A program made the translations under genes and the position numbers. Of a DNA stretch of 64,000 nt, positions 1 to 8,669 are shown one piece after another. The stretch comes from Myxococcales bacterium (GTDB lineage: Bacteria > Myxococcota_A > Polyangia > Polyangiales > Houyiibacteriaceae): contig JAOTVB010000011.1 of assembly GCA_029863605.1 (NCBI GenBank), positions 62,001-126,000 on the forward strand, in the 5' to 3' direction. The notes below the pieces were generated by a model. That model saw only the letters and a list, made by a program, of their open reading frames with translations, ran no database searches and was not told the DNA's origin. Every line of letters begins with the position of its first letter. Position 1 is the stretch's first letter.

Positions 1-141
1 CCCGGCGGCCAGTCTGCGCACCCGAGCTCGGCCAACTACGACGACCTGGTCGATCTATGGCTCGACAACGTGCCCATCGAGCTCGTCTTCGACATCAACC
101 AAGCCGCCACAGACGCCGTCGACACAATCGACTACCGCTGA
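1..141 (+). CDS. Penicillin acylase family protein, C-terminal end (partial)
   Basis: Only the last 46 codons of a gene that begins left of the window. Frame 1 is open from base 1 to a TGA at 139-141. The peptide contains GQSAHPSSANYDDLVDLW, which matches the conserved C-terminal stretch of the penicillin acylase/cephalosporin acylase family (Ntn hydrolases that cleave amide bonds in the periplasm or outside the cell), where a GQSGHP...H/NYDDL...W pattern is typical. The catalytic serine lies in the missing part, so substrate (beta-lactam, acyl-homoserine lactone or other amide) cannot be judged. The next gene is convergent. Confidence 0.7.
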   Translation, partial: PGGQSAHPSSANYDDLVDLWLDNVPIELVFDINQAATDAVDTIDYR

Positions 142-203
142 AGCAACAGTCCACGAAACGTCTGAAATGACAACGCCGCTAGGCGAGAGATCACCGCGGT
201 GGC

Positions 204-635
204 TCAGCTGTCGGTGAACGGCTTGGTCGGCTTGCCGGCGTCTTTCCAGCCCTTGATGCCTTCGCGCATGATGTGGATTTTTTGGTAACCGTTCGCGGAA
301 GCGCGCTCGGCTGCCGCATCCGATGCCGTGCACGAGGTGTTCGAGCAATAGAAGATCAGGTCTTTGCTCTTGTCGGTGGGGAGCTGGGCGAGGTCGTACT
401 TGTACGACGACGTGAGAATCACCGCATCGGGAAGCGTGCCGTTCTTCTTCCGCGTTCGGGTCGAGTTGGCATCCACGGCGACGGCGCCCGACTGGAGAGC
501 CTTGTCGGCGTCTTCGACCGCAATCTCCGGAATCTGCTTTTCAGCTTCTTGGGCTTCCGTAGCGGCCGCGGGGCTGGCGTCTTTGCAGCCCACCAGGAGT
601 AGACTCAATGTGAGAGAGAGGAGAATCAATCGCAT
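204..635 (-). CDS. Rhodanese-like domain lipoprotein
   Basis: A 143-residue protein with a short signal peptide and lipobox LLVGC (Cys17), so probably a membrane-anchored lipoprotein. After a Glu/Ala-rich linker to about residue 36 comes a compact rhodanese-like fold with VAVDANSTR near residues 53-60 (normally VDvR) and the active-site-like loop FYCSNTSC, with Cys97 in the usual persulfide position and a second Cys at 102. The C-terminal MREGIKGWKDAGKP is the classic rhodanese ending (GG...W..AG.P). Family members transfer sulfane sulfur or act as redox or protein-interaction modules. The actual substrate is unknown. It lies 42 bases upstream of a phospholipase-like lipoprotein but in an order that makes it the downstream gene. 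Confidence 0.8.
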   Translation of the reverse strand: MRLILLSLTLSLLLVGCKDASPAAATEAQEAEKQIPEIAVEDADKALQSGAVAVDANSTRTRKKNGTLPDAVILTSSYKYDLAQLPTDKSKDLIFYCSNTSCTASDAAAERASANGYQKIHIMREGIKGWKDAGKPTKPFTDS

Positions 636-677
636 GAGGAAAGCCTAAGGCTGCCTCGGAAACGGGCAAGGGCCCGT

Positions 678-1871
678 TCAGTGCTGGCGAATTGGGGCCT
701 GTTTGAGCTCCGGAGGCATTTTGCGCCAGGGGTAGCCGTTCTTGGCTATGTCGAAGGCGAGCTCGAAGAGCTTTCGCATGTACTCCGGATCGACACCCTC
801 TTTCGACCTTTCCGTGAACTCTTTCGGGATGTACGCGAGGTTGAAATCCAAGCCGTCGCGAAGGGTTGCGAGGTAGATGCGATAAAGGTCCCCGATGCCT
901 TGCGTTCGAATGACCGACGAGATCGATCGGTCGGCGATCTGCACGGTCTTCGGCCGTACTTGCTCGTACAGCGGGTCGAGCCGCGCATTGCGGATGATAT
1001 ACACCTTGGGCGCGGCTGGAACCTCGAGCATGTCGAGCACCTGATCGAAGTCGAGCCCTAATGGGTAGAGAAACACTTGCGAAGCCGTACCGCCATCGAC
1101 GTGCATCTCGTCGTAGGTCTCTCCCTCGGCTTCGACTTCGATCAGTACCGGTGGGAAGGCTCCAGGTACCGACGCAGACGCCAACAAAATCTGCCGGATC
1201 AGCTTCAACGCCTGGGGGTGGCCACTGTTTGCGATCACCCCGATGCGCCACACGACCGGCCGCATCGAATCGAGGTTAGCGGTCCCGATGTTGAGCTCGC
1301 GCCCGCGACGATGCTGCTCGGCGATCTCGTCGACCAAGTCCTGATCGATGTGTTTGGCGATCAACGCCTGAAGCGGCGCGGTGCTTGCCATGCCGTCACT
1401 TCGAAGACCCCGGATCAACCTGCGCTTCTTGAAGATGTCGTTTGCCGTCAGCTCGACGGACACCTTACTGAGCACGTGGTCGTACTCTGGGCCCAAGAAG
1501 GCAAAAGGGGCAATGAGCGCTCCCGCGCTGACTCCCGTAACCGTCGTGAACTCCGGTCGGTCGCCTGCGGCAGTCCAACCGAGCAACAGCCCGGCCGCGA
1601 ATGCCCCGTTTTGGCCCCCGCCCGAGATGGCGAGAAAGTTCTGTCGGTGTCGAAAAACCGCAGGGTATCTACCTTTGAGCTCCGACTTCGACTCCCCAAG
1701 CCACTCGGGCGCCCACGGCTGTGGTTCGTCGCCCCAGTACCGCGCACGGGGGATCCCAAGCACCCCGGCCAGGTCGACCGCGGCCTCCGGAAGCGGGTTT
1801 CGCTTCGGCACGTGCGCGCAGGCCGGCACGCCGGCGAAGGCCAAGACCAACAAGAACGACGCGTGCGACAT
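678..1871 (-). CDS. Patatin-like phospholipase lipoprotein
   Basis: A 397-residue patatin-family lipid acyl hydrolase. I chose the Met at 1871 because it opens directly onto a signal peptide with the lipobox-like end GVPAC (Cys18); an upstream in-frame Met at 1898 is possible. The glycine-rich oxyanion loop ISGGGQNGAF (residues 82-91), the nucleophile elbow GVSAG (Ser115) and the Asp of HVDGG (Asp259) give a complete Ser-Asp dyad. The size fits bacterial patatins. It probably acts on phospholipids or acylglycerols at the cell envelope. The rhodanese lipoprotein follows 42 bases downstream on the same strand, so the two may be co-transcribed. Confidence 0.87.
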   Translation of the reverse strand: MSHASFLLVLAFAGVPACAHVPKRNPLPEAAVDLAGVLGIPRARYWGDEPQPWAPEWLGESKSELKGRYPAVFRHRQNFLAISGGGQNGAFAAGLLLGWTAAGDRPEFTTVTGVSAGALIAPFAFLGPEYDHVLSKVSVELTANDIFKKRRLIRGLRSDGMASTAPLQALIAKHIDQDLVDEIAEQHRRGRELNIGTANLDSMRPVVWRIGVIANSGHPQALKLIRQILLASASVPGAFPPVLIEVEAEGETYDEMHVDGGTASQVFLYPLGLDFDQVLDMLEVPAAPKVYIIRNARLDPLYEQVRPKTVQIADRSISSVIRTQGIGDLYRIYLATLRDGLDFNLAYIPKEFTERSKEGVDPEYMRKLFELAFDIAKNGYPWRKMPPELKQAPIRQH

Positions 1872-1979
1872 GAACTGCGAGCCTGCACCAAAACGCATGG
1901 AGAGGCCTGATTAGCACGACGAATAGGCTTCTGAGAACCCACTCTCGCTCGGTCTTCGGGTTTCGGGCAGAATCGTACG

Positions 1980-2675
1980 ATGCGCATCCGGGCGGGCACC
2001 AGCGGCTTCAGCTACAAGGAGTGGAAGGGGCCGTTCTACCCTGAGAAGCTTCCGGCCAACGAGATGCTCGGCTACTACGCCGAACGACTCTCGACCGTCG
2101 AGATCAACAACACCTTCTACCGAATGCCCAAGCCGAGCATGCTCGAGGGGTGGGTGGCGAAAGTGCCCGAGGACTTCGTGTTCGTCCTGAAGGCGTCGCG
2201 AAAGATTACGCATTCGGGCCGACTCAAAGACGTCGGGGATTCGGTGGACTACCTGTGGAGCGTGGCGGGCACGCTCGGGCCTCATCTTGGACCGATCCTG
2301 TTCCAGCTTCCGCCATTCTTGAAGAAGGACGTGGAACGCCTACGAGACTTCATGGGGATCTTGCCCGATGGAATGAGGGCCGCGTTCGAGTTTCGCCACG
2401 AGTCCTGGTTCGATGACGACACATACACGGCACTTCGGAAGGGTGGCCACACTCTCTGCCTCGCCGATACCGAGAAAATTGAGCTTCCTGAGATCGTCTC
2501 TACCACCGACTGGGGCTATCTGCGCCTCCGACGCGAGGACTACAGCGACCAGGCACTCCGGGCATGGAAGGCCGCGATCGTGGCGCAATCGTGGGACGAG
2601 GCTTTCGTTTTTTTTAAGCACGAGGACGAGGGTGCCGCTCCCCGTCTCGCCAAGCGCCTCTTAACCCTCGATTGA
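1980..2675 (+). CDS. DUF72 (YecE-like) protein
   Basis: A 231-residue DUF72 family protein. The N-terminal GTSGFSYKEWKGPFYP and the following TVEINNTFYRMP, VLKASRKITH and FQLPP motifs are diagnostic of this TIM-barrel-like family, and the later FRHESW, WGYLRLR and FFKHEDEG segments complete it. The family is widespread and cytoplasmic; biochemical role is not established. Length is normal. The gene starts 108 bases from the divergent patatin gene and is followed by a clear hairpin terminator, so it is probably monocistronic. Confidence 0.9.
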   Translation: MRIRAGTSGFSYKEWKGPFYPEKLPANEMLGYYAERLSTVEINNTFYRMPKPSMLEGWVAKVPEDFVFVLKASRKITHSGRLKDVGDSVDYLWSVAGTLGPHLGPILFQLPPFLKKDVERLRDFMGILPDGMRAAFEFRHESWFDDDTYTALRKGGHTLCLADTEKIELPEIVSTTDWGYLRLRREDYSDQALRAWKAAIVAQSWDEAFVFFKHEDEGAAPRLAKRLLTLD

Positions 2676-2682
2676 TGGGTAC

Positions 2683-2712
2683 AGTCCCCTTTTTCTAAAG
2701 GGGACTTTCCCT
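2683..2712 (+). terminator. Hairpin terminator after DUF72 gene
   Basis: A perfect 10-bp inverted repeat, AGTCCCCTTT (2683-2692) and AAAGGGGACT (2697-2706), with a 4-base TTCT loop, followed by TTCCCTT. It starts 8 bases after the DUF72 stop and ends before the next start. The poly-T tail is imperfect on the plus strand. Confidence 0.65.
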
Positions 2713-2724
2713 TATGCTTCGCGC

Positions 2725-3180
2725 ATGTCTACCAACGCGGACCCCGTCCCGACCACTTCTGCGACGTCTGCCCGATCCTCTCAACAGACCGTGCAGGCTT
2801 TCATCCGTGCGCTCGAAGAGCTCGACTTCGACAAGGCGTTGAGGCTTTGCGCGCCAGACATTCGTTGGGTCAACGCCCCGTTCACCACCGCTTCCAACAA
2901 GGACCAGTTTGGCAAAGCGTTGCGCGGCATGTTCAAAATGGTGACCCGTTTCGAAGTGCAGATTCGCGAGATCTACGAGCGCGAAAATGGTGTCATCCAC
3001 ACCGACCGCATCGACATCGTGGAGGGAAGCGGCCTGAAGATGAAGATCGGTGTCCAGGGTGATTTCCTGGTCGAGGATGGTCTGGTGACCGAGTGGGTCG
3101 ATCGATTTAGTTGGCGCGAGGCGATCGGCGACATCGTCAAGAGCCTGCCTGCGATGATCGCTTTCCGCCTTCGCAAATAG
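2725..3180 (+). CDS. Limonene-1,2-epoxide hydrolase-like protein (NTF2-like fold)
   Basis: A 151-residue NTF2-like protein. It has the catalytic pattern of limonene-1,2-epoxide hydrolases: Arg95-x-Asp97 in DRIDIV and Asp126 in WVDRFS, spaced much as the Arg99/Asp101/Asp132 triad of the Rhodococcus enzyme. The first 20 residues are Ser/Thr-rich and poorly conserved. Such enzymes open epoxides by direct water attack in the cytoplasm, and related proteins act on steroid or lipid epoxides. The natural substrate is unknown. A SnoaL-type polyketide cyclase is a less likely alternative, given the conserved triad. Confidence 0.72.
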   Translation: MSTNADPVPTTSATSARSSQQTVQAFIRALEELDFDKALRLCAPDIRWVNAPFTTASNKDQFGKALRGMFKMVTRFEVQIREIYERENGVIHTDRIDIVEGSGLKMKIGVQGDFLVEDGLVTEWVDRFSWREAIGDIVKSLPAMIAFRLRK

Positions 3181-3249
3181 CGCCGACGACGGGTTTTGGG
3201 CTACTGAAAACCAGTCGAATGTGATATCGAGCGGTCATCCGTACGGGTG

Positions 3250-4710
3250 ATGCGCTCGACGACACGATGGATCATGGCGATTTGCATCCTCGGGAGCGCA
3301 TCGGCGGCGCTTGCCCAAGCGCCGGATTCCGACGTCGAAGAGGACTGCGACCTCGACTGTATCGAAGCTCAGCTCTACGTGGAAACGGAGAAGGACAAAC
3401 AGAAGAAGGGCGTTCTCGAGGCAGCCGAAGAGGCCGGGTCATTGACGAGCGAAGCGAAAGCCGATTCAGGCGATTCGCTCGCCTCCGAACCCAGCACGAC
3501 ATCACTTGCCGAAGTGACCCCTCCCGGTGCCGACGAGCGACGACTCCCCACGCGCCTCGGGCCAGTGCGCCTGAAAATCGGACAGACCGACGACTGGATT
3601 GGGTTTGGTTTTGCCACCCAGCTCGAGTTCGACTACCAACAGCAGTTCCCCGGGGCAGGCCAAGAAAAAGACTCTTCCGAAACGCTCCAATTCCGTCGGA
3701 TTCGGCTGACCCTCTCGAGCTCGTTCATCGACGGACGGATTCGAAGCAAGTTCCAAATCAACGCTACTCCCTCGGCGTTCGAGCTGATCGACATGTGGCT
3801 TGCCTTCACCCGCTTCAAGTTCGCGACGATGCGTATCGGGCAGTTCAAGATCCCTTACGACCGTTATCGCGCCCAGTCCTTTGGTGTGTTGTCGTTCGCA
3901 GACTGGGCCTCGACGACGCGGATGTTCGGCTCCGAACGCCAGATTGGCATCGAAACTCTCGCGAGCGGCGGCGTACTAAACCTCGAGTATGCGTTTGGGA
4001 TCTTCACGGGTGTCAACGCACGAGCGTCCCACGCGGTGGGGATTGTCGAAGTCTATGGGGAGGTCCCCCAAAACCCGTCGAGCTTGGGCTCGGGCGAGAT
4101 CGTCTCCGAGTTTCACCCAGCGCTCGCGGGCCGAGTCGCCAAGAATTTCGGCGAGATCAACACCGACACCAACAGCGATGTGATGGGCTCGAAGGAGCTG
4201 AGACACAGCGTGGGTGTCGGCTTTGCCTGGGATGCGCGACCGAACCCGACCGAGAACCTCGCACTGCGACTCTCGGCGGAGTGGCTCGGGAAGATCCGTC
4301 ACTTCGACATCAATGTGATCACCTACCTCGCATGGTATGAACCGTGGCAAGGCGGGAAAATCCGGTTCGGCCCGCTCGGAGTGATGGGCGAGGTGGGTTA
4401 TCGCTTCAACCTGATGTGGGAGTTGGCCGCCCGCTACAGCATCACCTATCTGACACCGTGGCTGCGGAGCGATGCCCGGTCGTATGGGGAGTTTCAGATC
4501 GCCAACGCCACCGACCCGGGCGAGGCGCTGGCCCAATACGGCGCGAACGGCGACCAGGTCACACAGGCGGAGCTCGCGATGGCGACCACCGCACATATCA
4601 TCGGCAACAGCCTGAAGACTGTGCTCGAAGTCGCCTGGGAGAACGAGCTTTGGGATCGAGGCCTGCGGAACGGCCTCCGGATCACTCTTCAGATTCAGTT
4701 CTTGTTCTGA
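3250..4710 (+). CDS. Phosphate-selective porin O/P-like outer-membrane protein
   Basis: A 486-residue outer-membrane beta-barrel candidate. A signal peptide ends near ASAALAQA (about residues 17-24), followed by an acidic, low-complexity linker to about residue 95. The barrel part resembles the OprO/OprP family: LQFRRIRLTLSSSFIDGRIRSKFQ, MWLAFTRFKFATMRIGQFK and a terminal aromatic strand ending in LQIQFLF, the C-terminal Phe expected for BAM-dependent insertion. GTG at 3247 directly precedes the chosen ATG. Ion selectivity cannot be predicted; no pst/pho genes are nearby. It converges on the slyD gene with only 9 bases between stop codons. Confidence 0.8.
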   Translation: MRSTTRWIMAICILGSASAALAQAPDSDVEEDCDLDCIEAQLYVETEKDKQKKGVLEAAEEAGSLTSEAKADSGDSLASEPSTTSLAEVTPPGADERRLPTRLGPVRLKIGQTDDWIGFGFATQLEFDYQQQFPGAGQEKDSSETLQFRRIRLTLSSSFIDGRIRSKFQINATPSAFELIDMWLAFTRFKFATMRIGQFKIPYDRYRAQSFGVLSFADWASTTRMFGSERQIGIETLASGGVLNLEYAFGIFTGVNARASHAVGIVEVYGEVPQNPSSLGSGEIVSEFHPALAGRVAKNFGEINTDTNSDVMGSKELRHSVGVGFAWDARPNPTENLALRLSAEWLGKIRHFDINVITYLAWYEPWQGGKIRFGPLGVMGEVGYRFNLMWELAARYSITYLTPWLRSDARSYGEFQIANATDPGEALAQYGANGDQVTQAELAMATTAHIIGNSLKTVLEVAWENELWDRGLRNGLRITLQIQFLF

Positions 4711-4719
4711 CGCTGCCTG

Positions 4720-5208
4720 TCAGTGAGCGTGGCCGCCGGCCCCGTGGGGGTGACCGTGGGCGATCTCCTCCTCGGTCGCGTCTCGGAGCGCCTCGATGGT
4801 CACTTCGAAGTGAAGGGTTTCGCCCGCAAGCGGATGGTTGGGATCGACCGTCACGGTCTCTTCGCTGATGCCGGTGATGAAGAACGGAATCTGCCGACCT
4901 TGGTCGTCGTGCGCCACGACCTGCATCCCCGCGGCGAGATCTGTTTCGGCCGGAAAGAGGTGTCGAGGAACCTCCTGTGACTCGCCGATCCGCGGGCCGT
5001 AGCCCTTCTCGGGGGGGACCGAAGCCTTTATCGACTCGCCCTGGGCGGCACCCTCGAGCTCTTCTTCCAACCCCGGCACGATGTTGCTCGCTCCGTGGAG
5101 ATAGACGAGTGGATTCCCTTCGTCTGAGCTGTCGATGATCTCGCCGTCATCGGCTCGCAGCGTGTACGAGAGGGTGACGACGATGTTGGCGGCGATTTTC
5201 TTCGTCAT
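4720..5208 (-). CDS. slyD: FKBP-type peptidyl-prolyl isomerase SlyD
   Basis: A 162-residue SlyD-type prolyl isomerase and chaperone. From the chosen start (MTKKIAANIVVTLSYTL) it has the split FKBP domain, with the PLVYLHGASNIVPGLEEELEG motif, the inserted IF chaperone domain (PPEKGYGPR through the hydrophobic middle) and the returning FKBP strand NHPLAGETLHFEV. The tail HGHPHGAGGHAH is a short His-rich metal-binding end, reduced compared with the E. coli protein. Longer in-frame starts exist but would add an unrelated Arg-rich extension. It is cytoplasmic, and assists folding and probably nickel handling. Confidence 0.92.
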   Translation of the reverse strand: MTKKIAANIVVTLSYTLRADDGEIIDSSDEGNPLVYLHGASNIVPGLEEELEGAAQGESIKASVPPEKGYGPRIGESQEVPRHLFPAETDLAAGMQVVAHDDQGRQIPFFITGISEETVTVDPNHPLAGETLHFEVTIEALRDATEEEIAHGHPHGAGGHAH

Positions 5209-5332
5209 GAGGTTCGGGCGACCATGGCACACTTCGAACGAACCGCCAGCGACTCGCAATGCATGGCCAGAACCCATCGGCGGGGATGCTTGACTTCGGC
5301 GCCTGGCAGACAAGACTCACGGACGGCTCGCG

Positions 5333-5728
5333 ATGAGTGTCCTTCGATTGCTTTTCATTGCTCTGTTTGCGGTTTGGGCCGGTACCGCCGGCTGCGGGGA
5401 GGAAACGCTGCCCGGCCGAAACGCGGAGCTCTGCGAAGACGAGTTCGAGCCGACGCTCGTCTGCTTGGCGTTTTGCGAGACCAGCGTGGCACAGTGCCAG
5501 TTCTTTCCGATCCCAACGGTCGAAGAGTGCGTGCAGGTCTGCGAATGCCAACTCGCCGGTGGGCGAGCCATCTCCGATGAATGCGAGAACGCGCTCGCAA
5601 ACGAGTTCGCCTGCGGCGCAGAGCTCGACTGCCCGGCATTCATCGACTTCGTTAGACGGCTTCCCCCCTCCGACTTCCCGTGCATGGCGGAGGCCGCTGA
5701 AGTCGATGCGCAGTGCGGGACTACTTAA
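5333..5728 (+). CDS. Small Cys-rich lipoprotein
   Basis: A 131-residue predicted lipoprotein: signal peptide with lipobox GTAGC (Cys21), then a domain with about twelve cysteines in C-x3-C and C-x-C spacings (for example CLAFCETSVAQC and VCECQL), suggesting several disulfides in the periplasm or at the surface. It is not a recognised family. Its Cys pattern recalls the C-terminal part of the lipoprotein at 5808-6422, to which it is convergent, so the two could be distant paralogues. A strong hairpin terminator follows directly. Confidence 0.75.
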   Translation: MSVLRLLFIALFAVWAGTAGCGEETLPGRNAELCEDEFEPTLVCLAFCETSVAQCQFFPIPTVEECVQVCECQLAGGRAISDECENALANEFACGAELDCPAFIDFVRRLPPSDFPCMAEAAEVDAQCGTT

Positions 5729-5733
5729 CAAGA

Positions 5734-5761
5734 AAAGGCACCCACGGGTGTGGGTGCCTTT
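5734..5761. terminator. Strong (possibly bidirectional) hairpin terminator
   Basis: A perfect 12-bp stem, AAAGGCACCCAC (5734-5745) and GTGGGTGCCTTT (5750-5761), with a GGGT loop, A-rich on the left and T-rich on the right. It lies between the convergent Cys-rich lipoprotein genes ending at 5728 and 5808, so it could serve both strands. Confidence 0.85.
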
Positions 5762-5807
5762 GCTCGGAGCCTCGCCGCCTAGCTGAGCTTAGGCGGCTCG
5801 TGCACGA

Positions 5808-6422
5808 TTACATACACTCGTCCATCTCGCGGGGAAGGCCGGAGCATTCGTCGAACCTAGCAAAGATGTTCAAGCCTGGGTCGTTCATGCCACATCGACA
5901 ATCGATGCAACCCTGCGCGTCCGGATCGCTCGCACACTCACTCAGACAGAATCCGGCTCCCGAGGAAACGCTCTCTCCGTAACAACCTAGACAGTCGTCG
6001 GTGAGATCGATACCTGTGTCGGCCATACAAGTCTCGACACACTGCGCGGCTCCAGCCCGATTCTCGGGGGTGTTAGCCCCAATCAATATTCCGACCCACA
6101 TCCCGCAGCCCGGGGGCGCGACGTTCCCTTCGCCAAGAACGCAATCGGAGGCGACTTCAGATACGGCGTCGACACCCGTAAGGGTGGTGCCAGTGGAATC
6201 CACGTAGCTGAAACCATCGTAGACCGCTGTGTCGTCTGCATTCGTGCAAGCGTCGGTGACGACAGCACTGCCGCCGGCGCCACCCGTGCCGCCGCCCGCA
6301 CCGCCGGTACCACCCGTAGCGCCGGTGCCGCCGGTCCCGCCAGTGCCGTTAGTCTCGCCATCGCCACAACCACCCACGGCGCCTGCCAAAGCAAGCACAC
6401 ATACAAAACCAATTAATTTCAT
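5808..6422 (-). CDS. Gly/Thr-stalk Cys-rich lipoprotein
   Basis: A 204-residue lipoprotein: signal peptide with lipobox AVGGC (Cys19), then a flexible stalk of GGT/GGA repeats (about residues 27-50), then a Cys-rich globular domain with pairs such as CLGC, CIDCRC and CSGL. The stalk type is common among myxobacterial secreted lipoproteins and presumably holds the domain away from the membrane. Function is unknown. An AAAGGAAC ribosome site lies just before the ATG. A 10-base direct repeat sits further upstream. Confidence 0.8.
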   Translation of the reverse strand: MKLIGFVCVLALAGAVGGCGDGETNGTGGTGGTGATGGTGGAGGGTGGAGGSAVVTDACTNADDTAVYDGFSYVDSTGTTLTGVDAVSEVASDCVLGEGNVAPPGCGMWVGILIGANTPENRAGAAQCVETCMADTGIDLTDDCLGCYGESVSSGAGFCLSECASDPDAQGCIDCRCGMNDPGLNIFARFDECSGLPREMDECM

Positions 6423-6444
6423 CCTGGGTTCCTTTCTGTTGGCT

Positions 6445-6468
6445 CCACCCGGAGTTCACCACCCGGAG
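6445..6468. repeat. Direct repeat of CCACCCGGAG
   Basis: Two identical 10-base copies, CCACCCGGAG, at 6445-6454 and 6459-6468, start-to-start spacing 14 bases. They lie 23-46 bases upstream of the minus-strand lipoprotein gene. They could be a regulator site or a chance duplication; there is no further support. Confidence 0.4.
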
Positions 6469-6504
6469 GGGAGTAAGACCCATAAGTCCCGGTTTGTCAA
6501 AACC

Positions 6505-8439
6505 CTAGAAAACCATCGCCGCCCGGAGCTGGATCGTCCAGAGCCAGGCATCGCTGAAGCCGGCATTGGTGAACGCTTTTCCGGGTTGCATGAAGCCACC
6601 TTCCATGTCGACCCACACGATGTCGTCGGCGCCGATCCGTGCGCGAAGGGCCAGGTCGAGCTCCCATCCCATCCAACATTCGCTCTTGAAGCCGCACTTC
6701 TCTATCCCCGGCGCGGGGACTGAGTAGATGGCCGGATCCAGGGACGCCGCCCAGCCGAAGAGGGCCTGCGTGTGAAACTCGAGGCCGTTGACGATGGTGA
6801 TGCGGTACGACGGCATGAAGTACTTCGAGTTCCAGACGCTGCCGTTGGCGCCAAGCTCGACTGCGCCAAGGGGGAACAAGGCGTTGAAGGTCAGCGCTTT
6901 GAGAGCGACCTGATACATCAGCAGGCCAACCTTGACGTTGGCGTTGAAGCCGCGTGTATTGAGCTCAGGGGTCTCTCCGGGCTCTTTCTCGGTGAAACTC
7001 AAGACGTCGGCATCGCCCGAGGAAAACCCGCCCTCAAGCGCCGCTGCCCATTCGCCCTCAGACCTCACGCCGAGCTTGGCGAGGACATTGTGGATGTTCC
7101 CTTTTCCTTCTCTGCAGGGTGCGAGGGGACAGCCGCCGCGCTCATCCGCGATTGCGCCCTCCTGAGCGCCAGTGAAGGGCAATGCTCCGCTCTTGCCGCC
7201 GATCCAGTAGTATTCACCTTCGGTGAAGATCGCGAGGCGCCGTTTACCCTTGAGCGTTTGCTGAAGCCTCCATGCGACATCGGGGATGTAGATCTTGCTG
7301 TTGGTGTTGATCTGCCACCGGTAGACGAAATACACGCCCGCGAAGAGCTCGTCGTTTGGCGCTCGGCCGAAATCCTCGTCGAACCAGGCGAACACGTTGA
7401 CGATCTCGTTGACCCTCGTGTCGAGGTTGGTCAGGTACTCGTTGGGGAAGAGCGAGCGATTGTCGAAATACGTCAGAAACGGCAGGAATTCATAGGTTGG
7501 ATAGGGTCTCGGAATAGTACTTGGCGGGGGTCGGTTGATGGTCGGATCTACGACCTGGTCTTGGCTGAGCCGGTCGTAGACGAACGCGTAGATCAGCGGC
7601 GTCTGGCGCGAATCACCGCTGCTGATGGCCCTGGCGACGGTAATCGGCCGCGTCGCGAACAGAATGCGGTCGAAGGTCTCACCTCGAAGGAAGTCACCCC
7701 ACTCGGCGAGGCCATTGCCTGCGTGCGTAAGAAGCCCCGAGCCCCACTGGGACTCCATCCGGCCCACGCGCACCTGACCGATTGGCACCAAGAACTCGAT
7801 CCACGCGCGCTCCAACCTGAGCGTCTCTCGGAGATCGAACCCGTCGACATTGGTGGCGGACTGGTCGGTTGCAAACAGAGGCACACCAAATACACGAGCG
7901 TTGTCACCAAACACCACGTTATCGAAGCCGTCGATCGTGAATCGGAGGCGCGCGATCGGCAGGTCGGGGTTAGGGCCGTAGGTGACCTCGGGATCGAGAC
8001 GAAGCCGCATATACCCGTATTGCGCATGGCGTGTCGGGTAGTCGCCGTCCGCGTTTCTCTGAAGCGGATTGTTTTGGATCCAGTTGTAGCGAGCTCGGTA
8101 GTACCCGTGGAAGTGAAACTTGAGGGGGATCATCTTCTCGTCGGGATCCTTGCCCGCGGCCTTCTTCTTGATCTTAGGAGGCTCGTACGGCTGGGCGGCA
8201 GCGCCCGTGGTGCCGGGCCGCGCGGTCACTTCGGTGTCGATCTTGGCGCCCTCCTCCTCGAGCCAAGCTTCCTCGGTGCTCTCCCCGGGCGCTTGCTTCT
8301 CCTGCTCGAGCCACTCCTTTTCGGTGGGATCTCCCTTCCCAGCTTCGGTATCGACCGTTCCGGGCTTTTGTGCCGACACCAAGCCAGTCGACGATAACGC
8401 CCACGCAAATACGGCTACCGCGATCCAACTATACTTCAC
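6505..8439 (-). CDS. Large putative outer-membrane protein (TIGR04551-like)
   Basis: A 644-residue exported protein. A signal peptide ends near STGLVSAQ (about residue 24), followed by an acidic repeat-like linker with two copies of a W-L-E-x-E motif (EKEWLEQE and EEAWLEEE), then from about residue 100 a long beta-rich region with alternating aromatic strands (FHFHGYYRARYNW, YGYMRLRLDPEV, RLERAWIEFLVP, QVRVGRMESQWGSG) and a C-terminal strand ending in RAAMVF. This is the layout of an outer-membrane barrel, and the sequence looks like the myxobacterial family TIGR04551 as I remember it. Substrate or role is unknown. The terminal Phe supports BAM insertion. Confidence 0.7.
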   Translation of the reverse strand: MKYSWIAVAVFAWALSSTGLVSAQKPGTVDTEAGKGDPTEKEWLEQEKQAPGESTEEAWLEEEGAKIDTEVTARPGTTGAAAQPYEPPKIKKKAAGKDPDEKMIPLKFHFHGYYRARYNWIQNNPLQRNADGDYPTRHAQYGYMRLRLDPEVTYGPNPDLPIARLRFTIDGFDNVVFGDNARVFGVPLFATDQSATNVDGFDLRETLRLERAWIEFLVPIGQVRVGRMESQWGSGLLTHAGNGLAEWGDFLRGETFDRILFATRPITVARAISSGDSRQTPLIYAFVYDRLSQDQVVDPTINRPPPSTIPRPYPTYEFLPFLTYFDNRSLFPNEYLTNLDTRVNEIVNVFAWFDEDFGRAPNDELFAGVYFVYRWQINTNSKIYIPDVAWRLQQTLKGKRRLAIFTEGEYYWIGGKSGALPFTGAQEGAIADERGGCPLAPCREGKGNIHNVLAKLGVRSEGEWAAALEGGFSSGDADVLSFTEKEPGETPELNTRGFNANVKVGLLMYQVALKALTFNALFPLGAVELGANGSVWNSKYFMPSYRITIVNGLEFHTQALFGWAASLDPAIYSVPAPGIEKCGFKSECWMGWELDLALRARIGADDIVWVDMEGGFMQPGKAFTNAGFSDAWLWTIQLRAAMVF

Positions 8440-8669
8440 GTCGCACCTCCGCCTCGTACATCCTCGACGCCAACCAGCGTTCGCCCGGGAGAATGCACCG
8501 TTCGCATGGCGTCTGTCTACCCCGTTTTTTGGGGGTGCCGTAGACCCTTTTCATGTGGAGTCGTTTGTCGTACCGTCAGCACCGCGACACTGAAGCCCAA
8601 CGCACAACGTGGTTCGGATGGTGGCGTCGTTCCTCGCAACGACTGCACCGTTGGCGTCTGCCTGCGGAC

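Noticed and set aside
6772..8397. A 541-codon open frame on the plus strand opposite the large outer-membrane protein gene.
   Set aside because: Its translated sequence lacks any recognisable motif and runs opposite a gene with clear signal peptide and strand pattern. High GC makes long antisense frames common.
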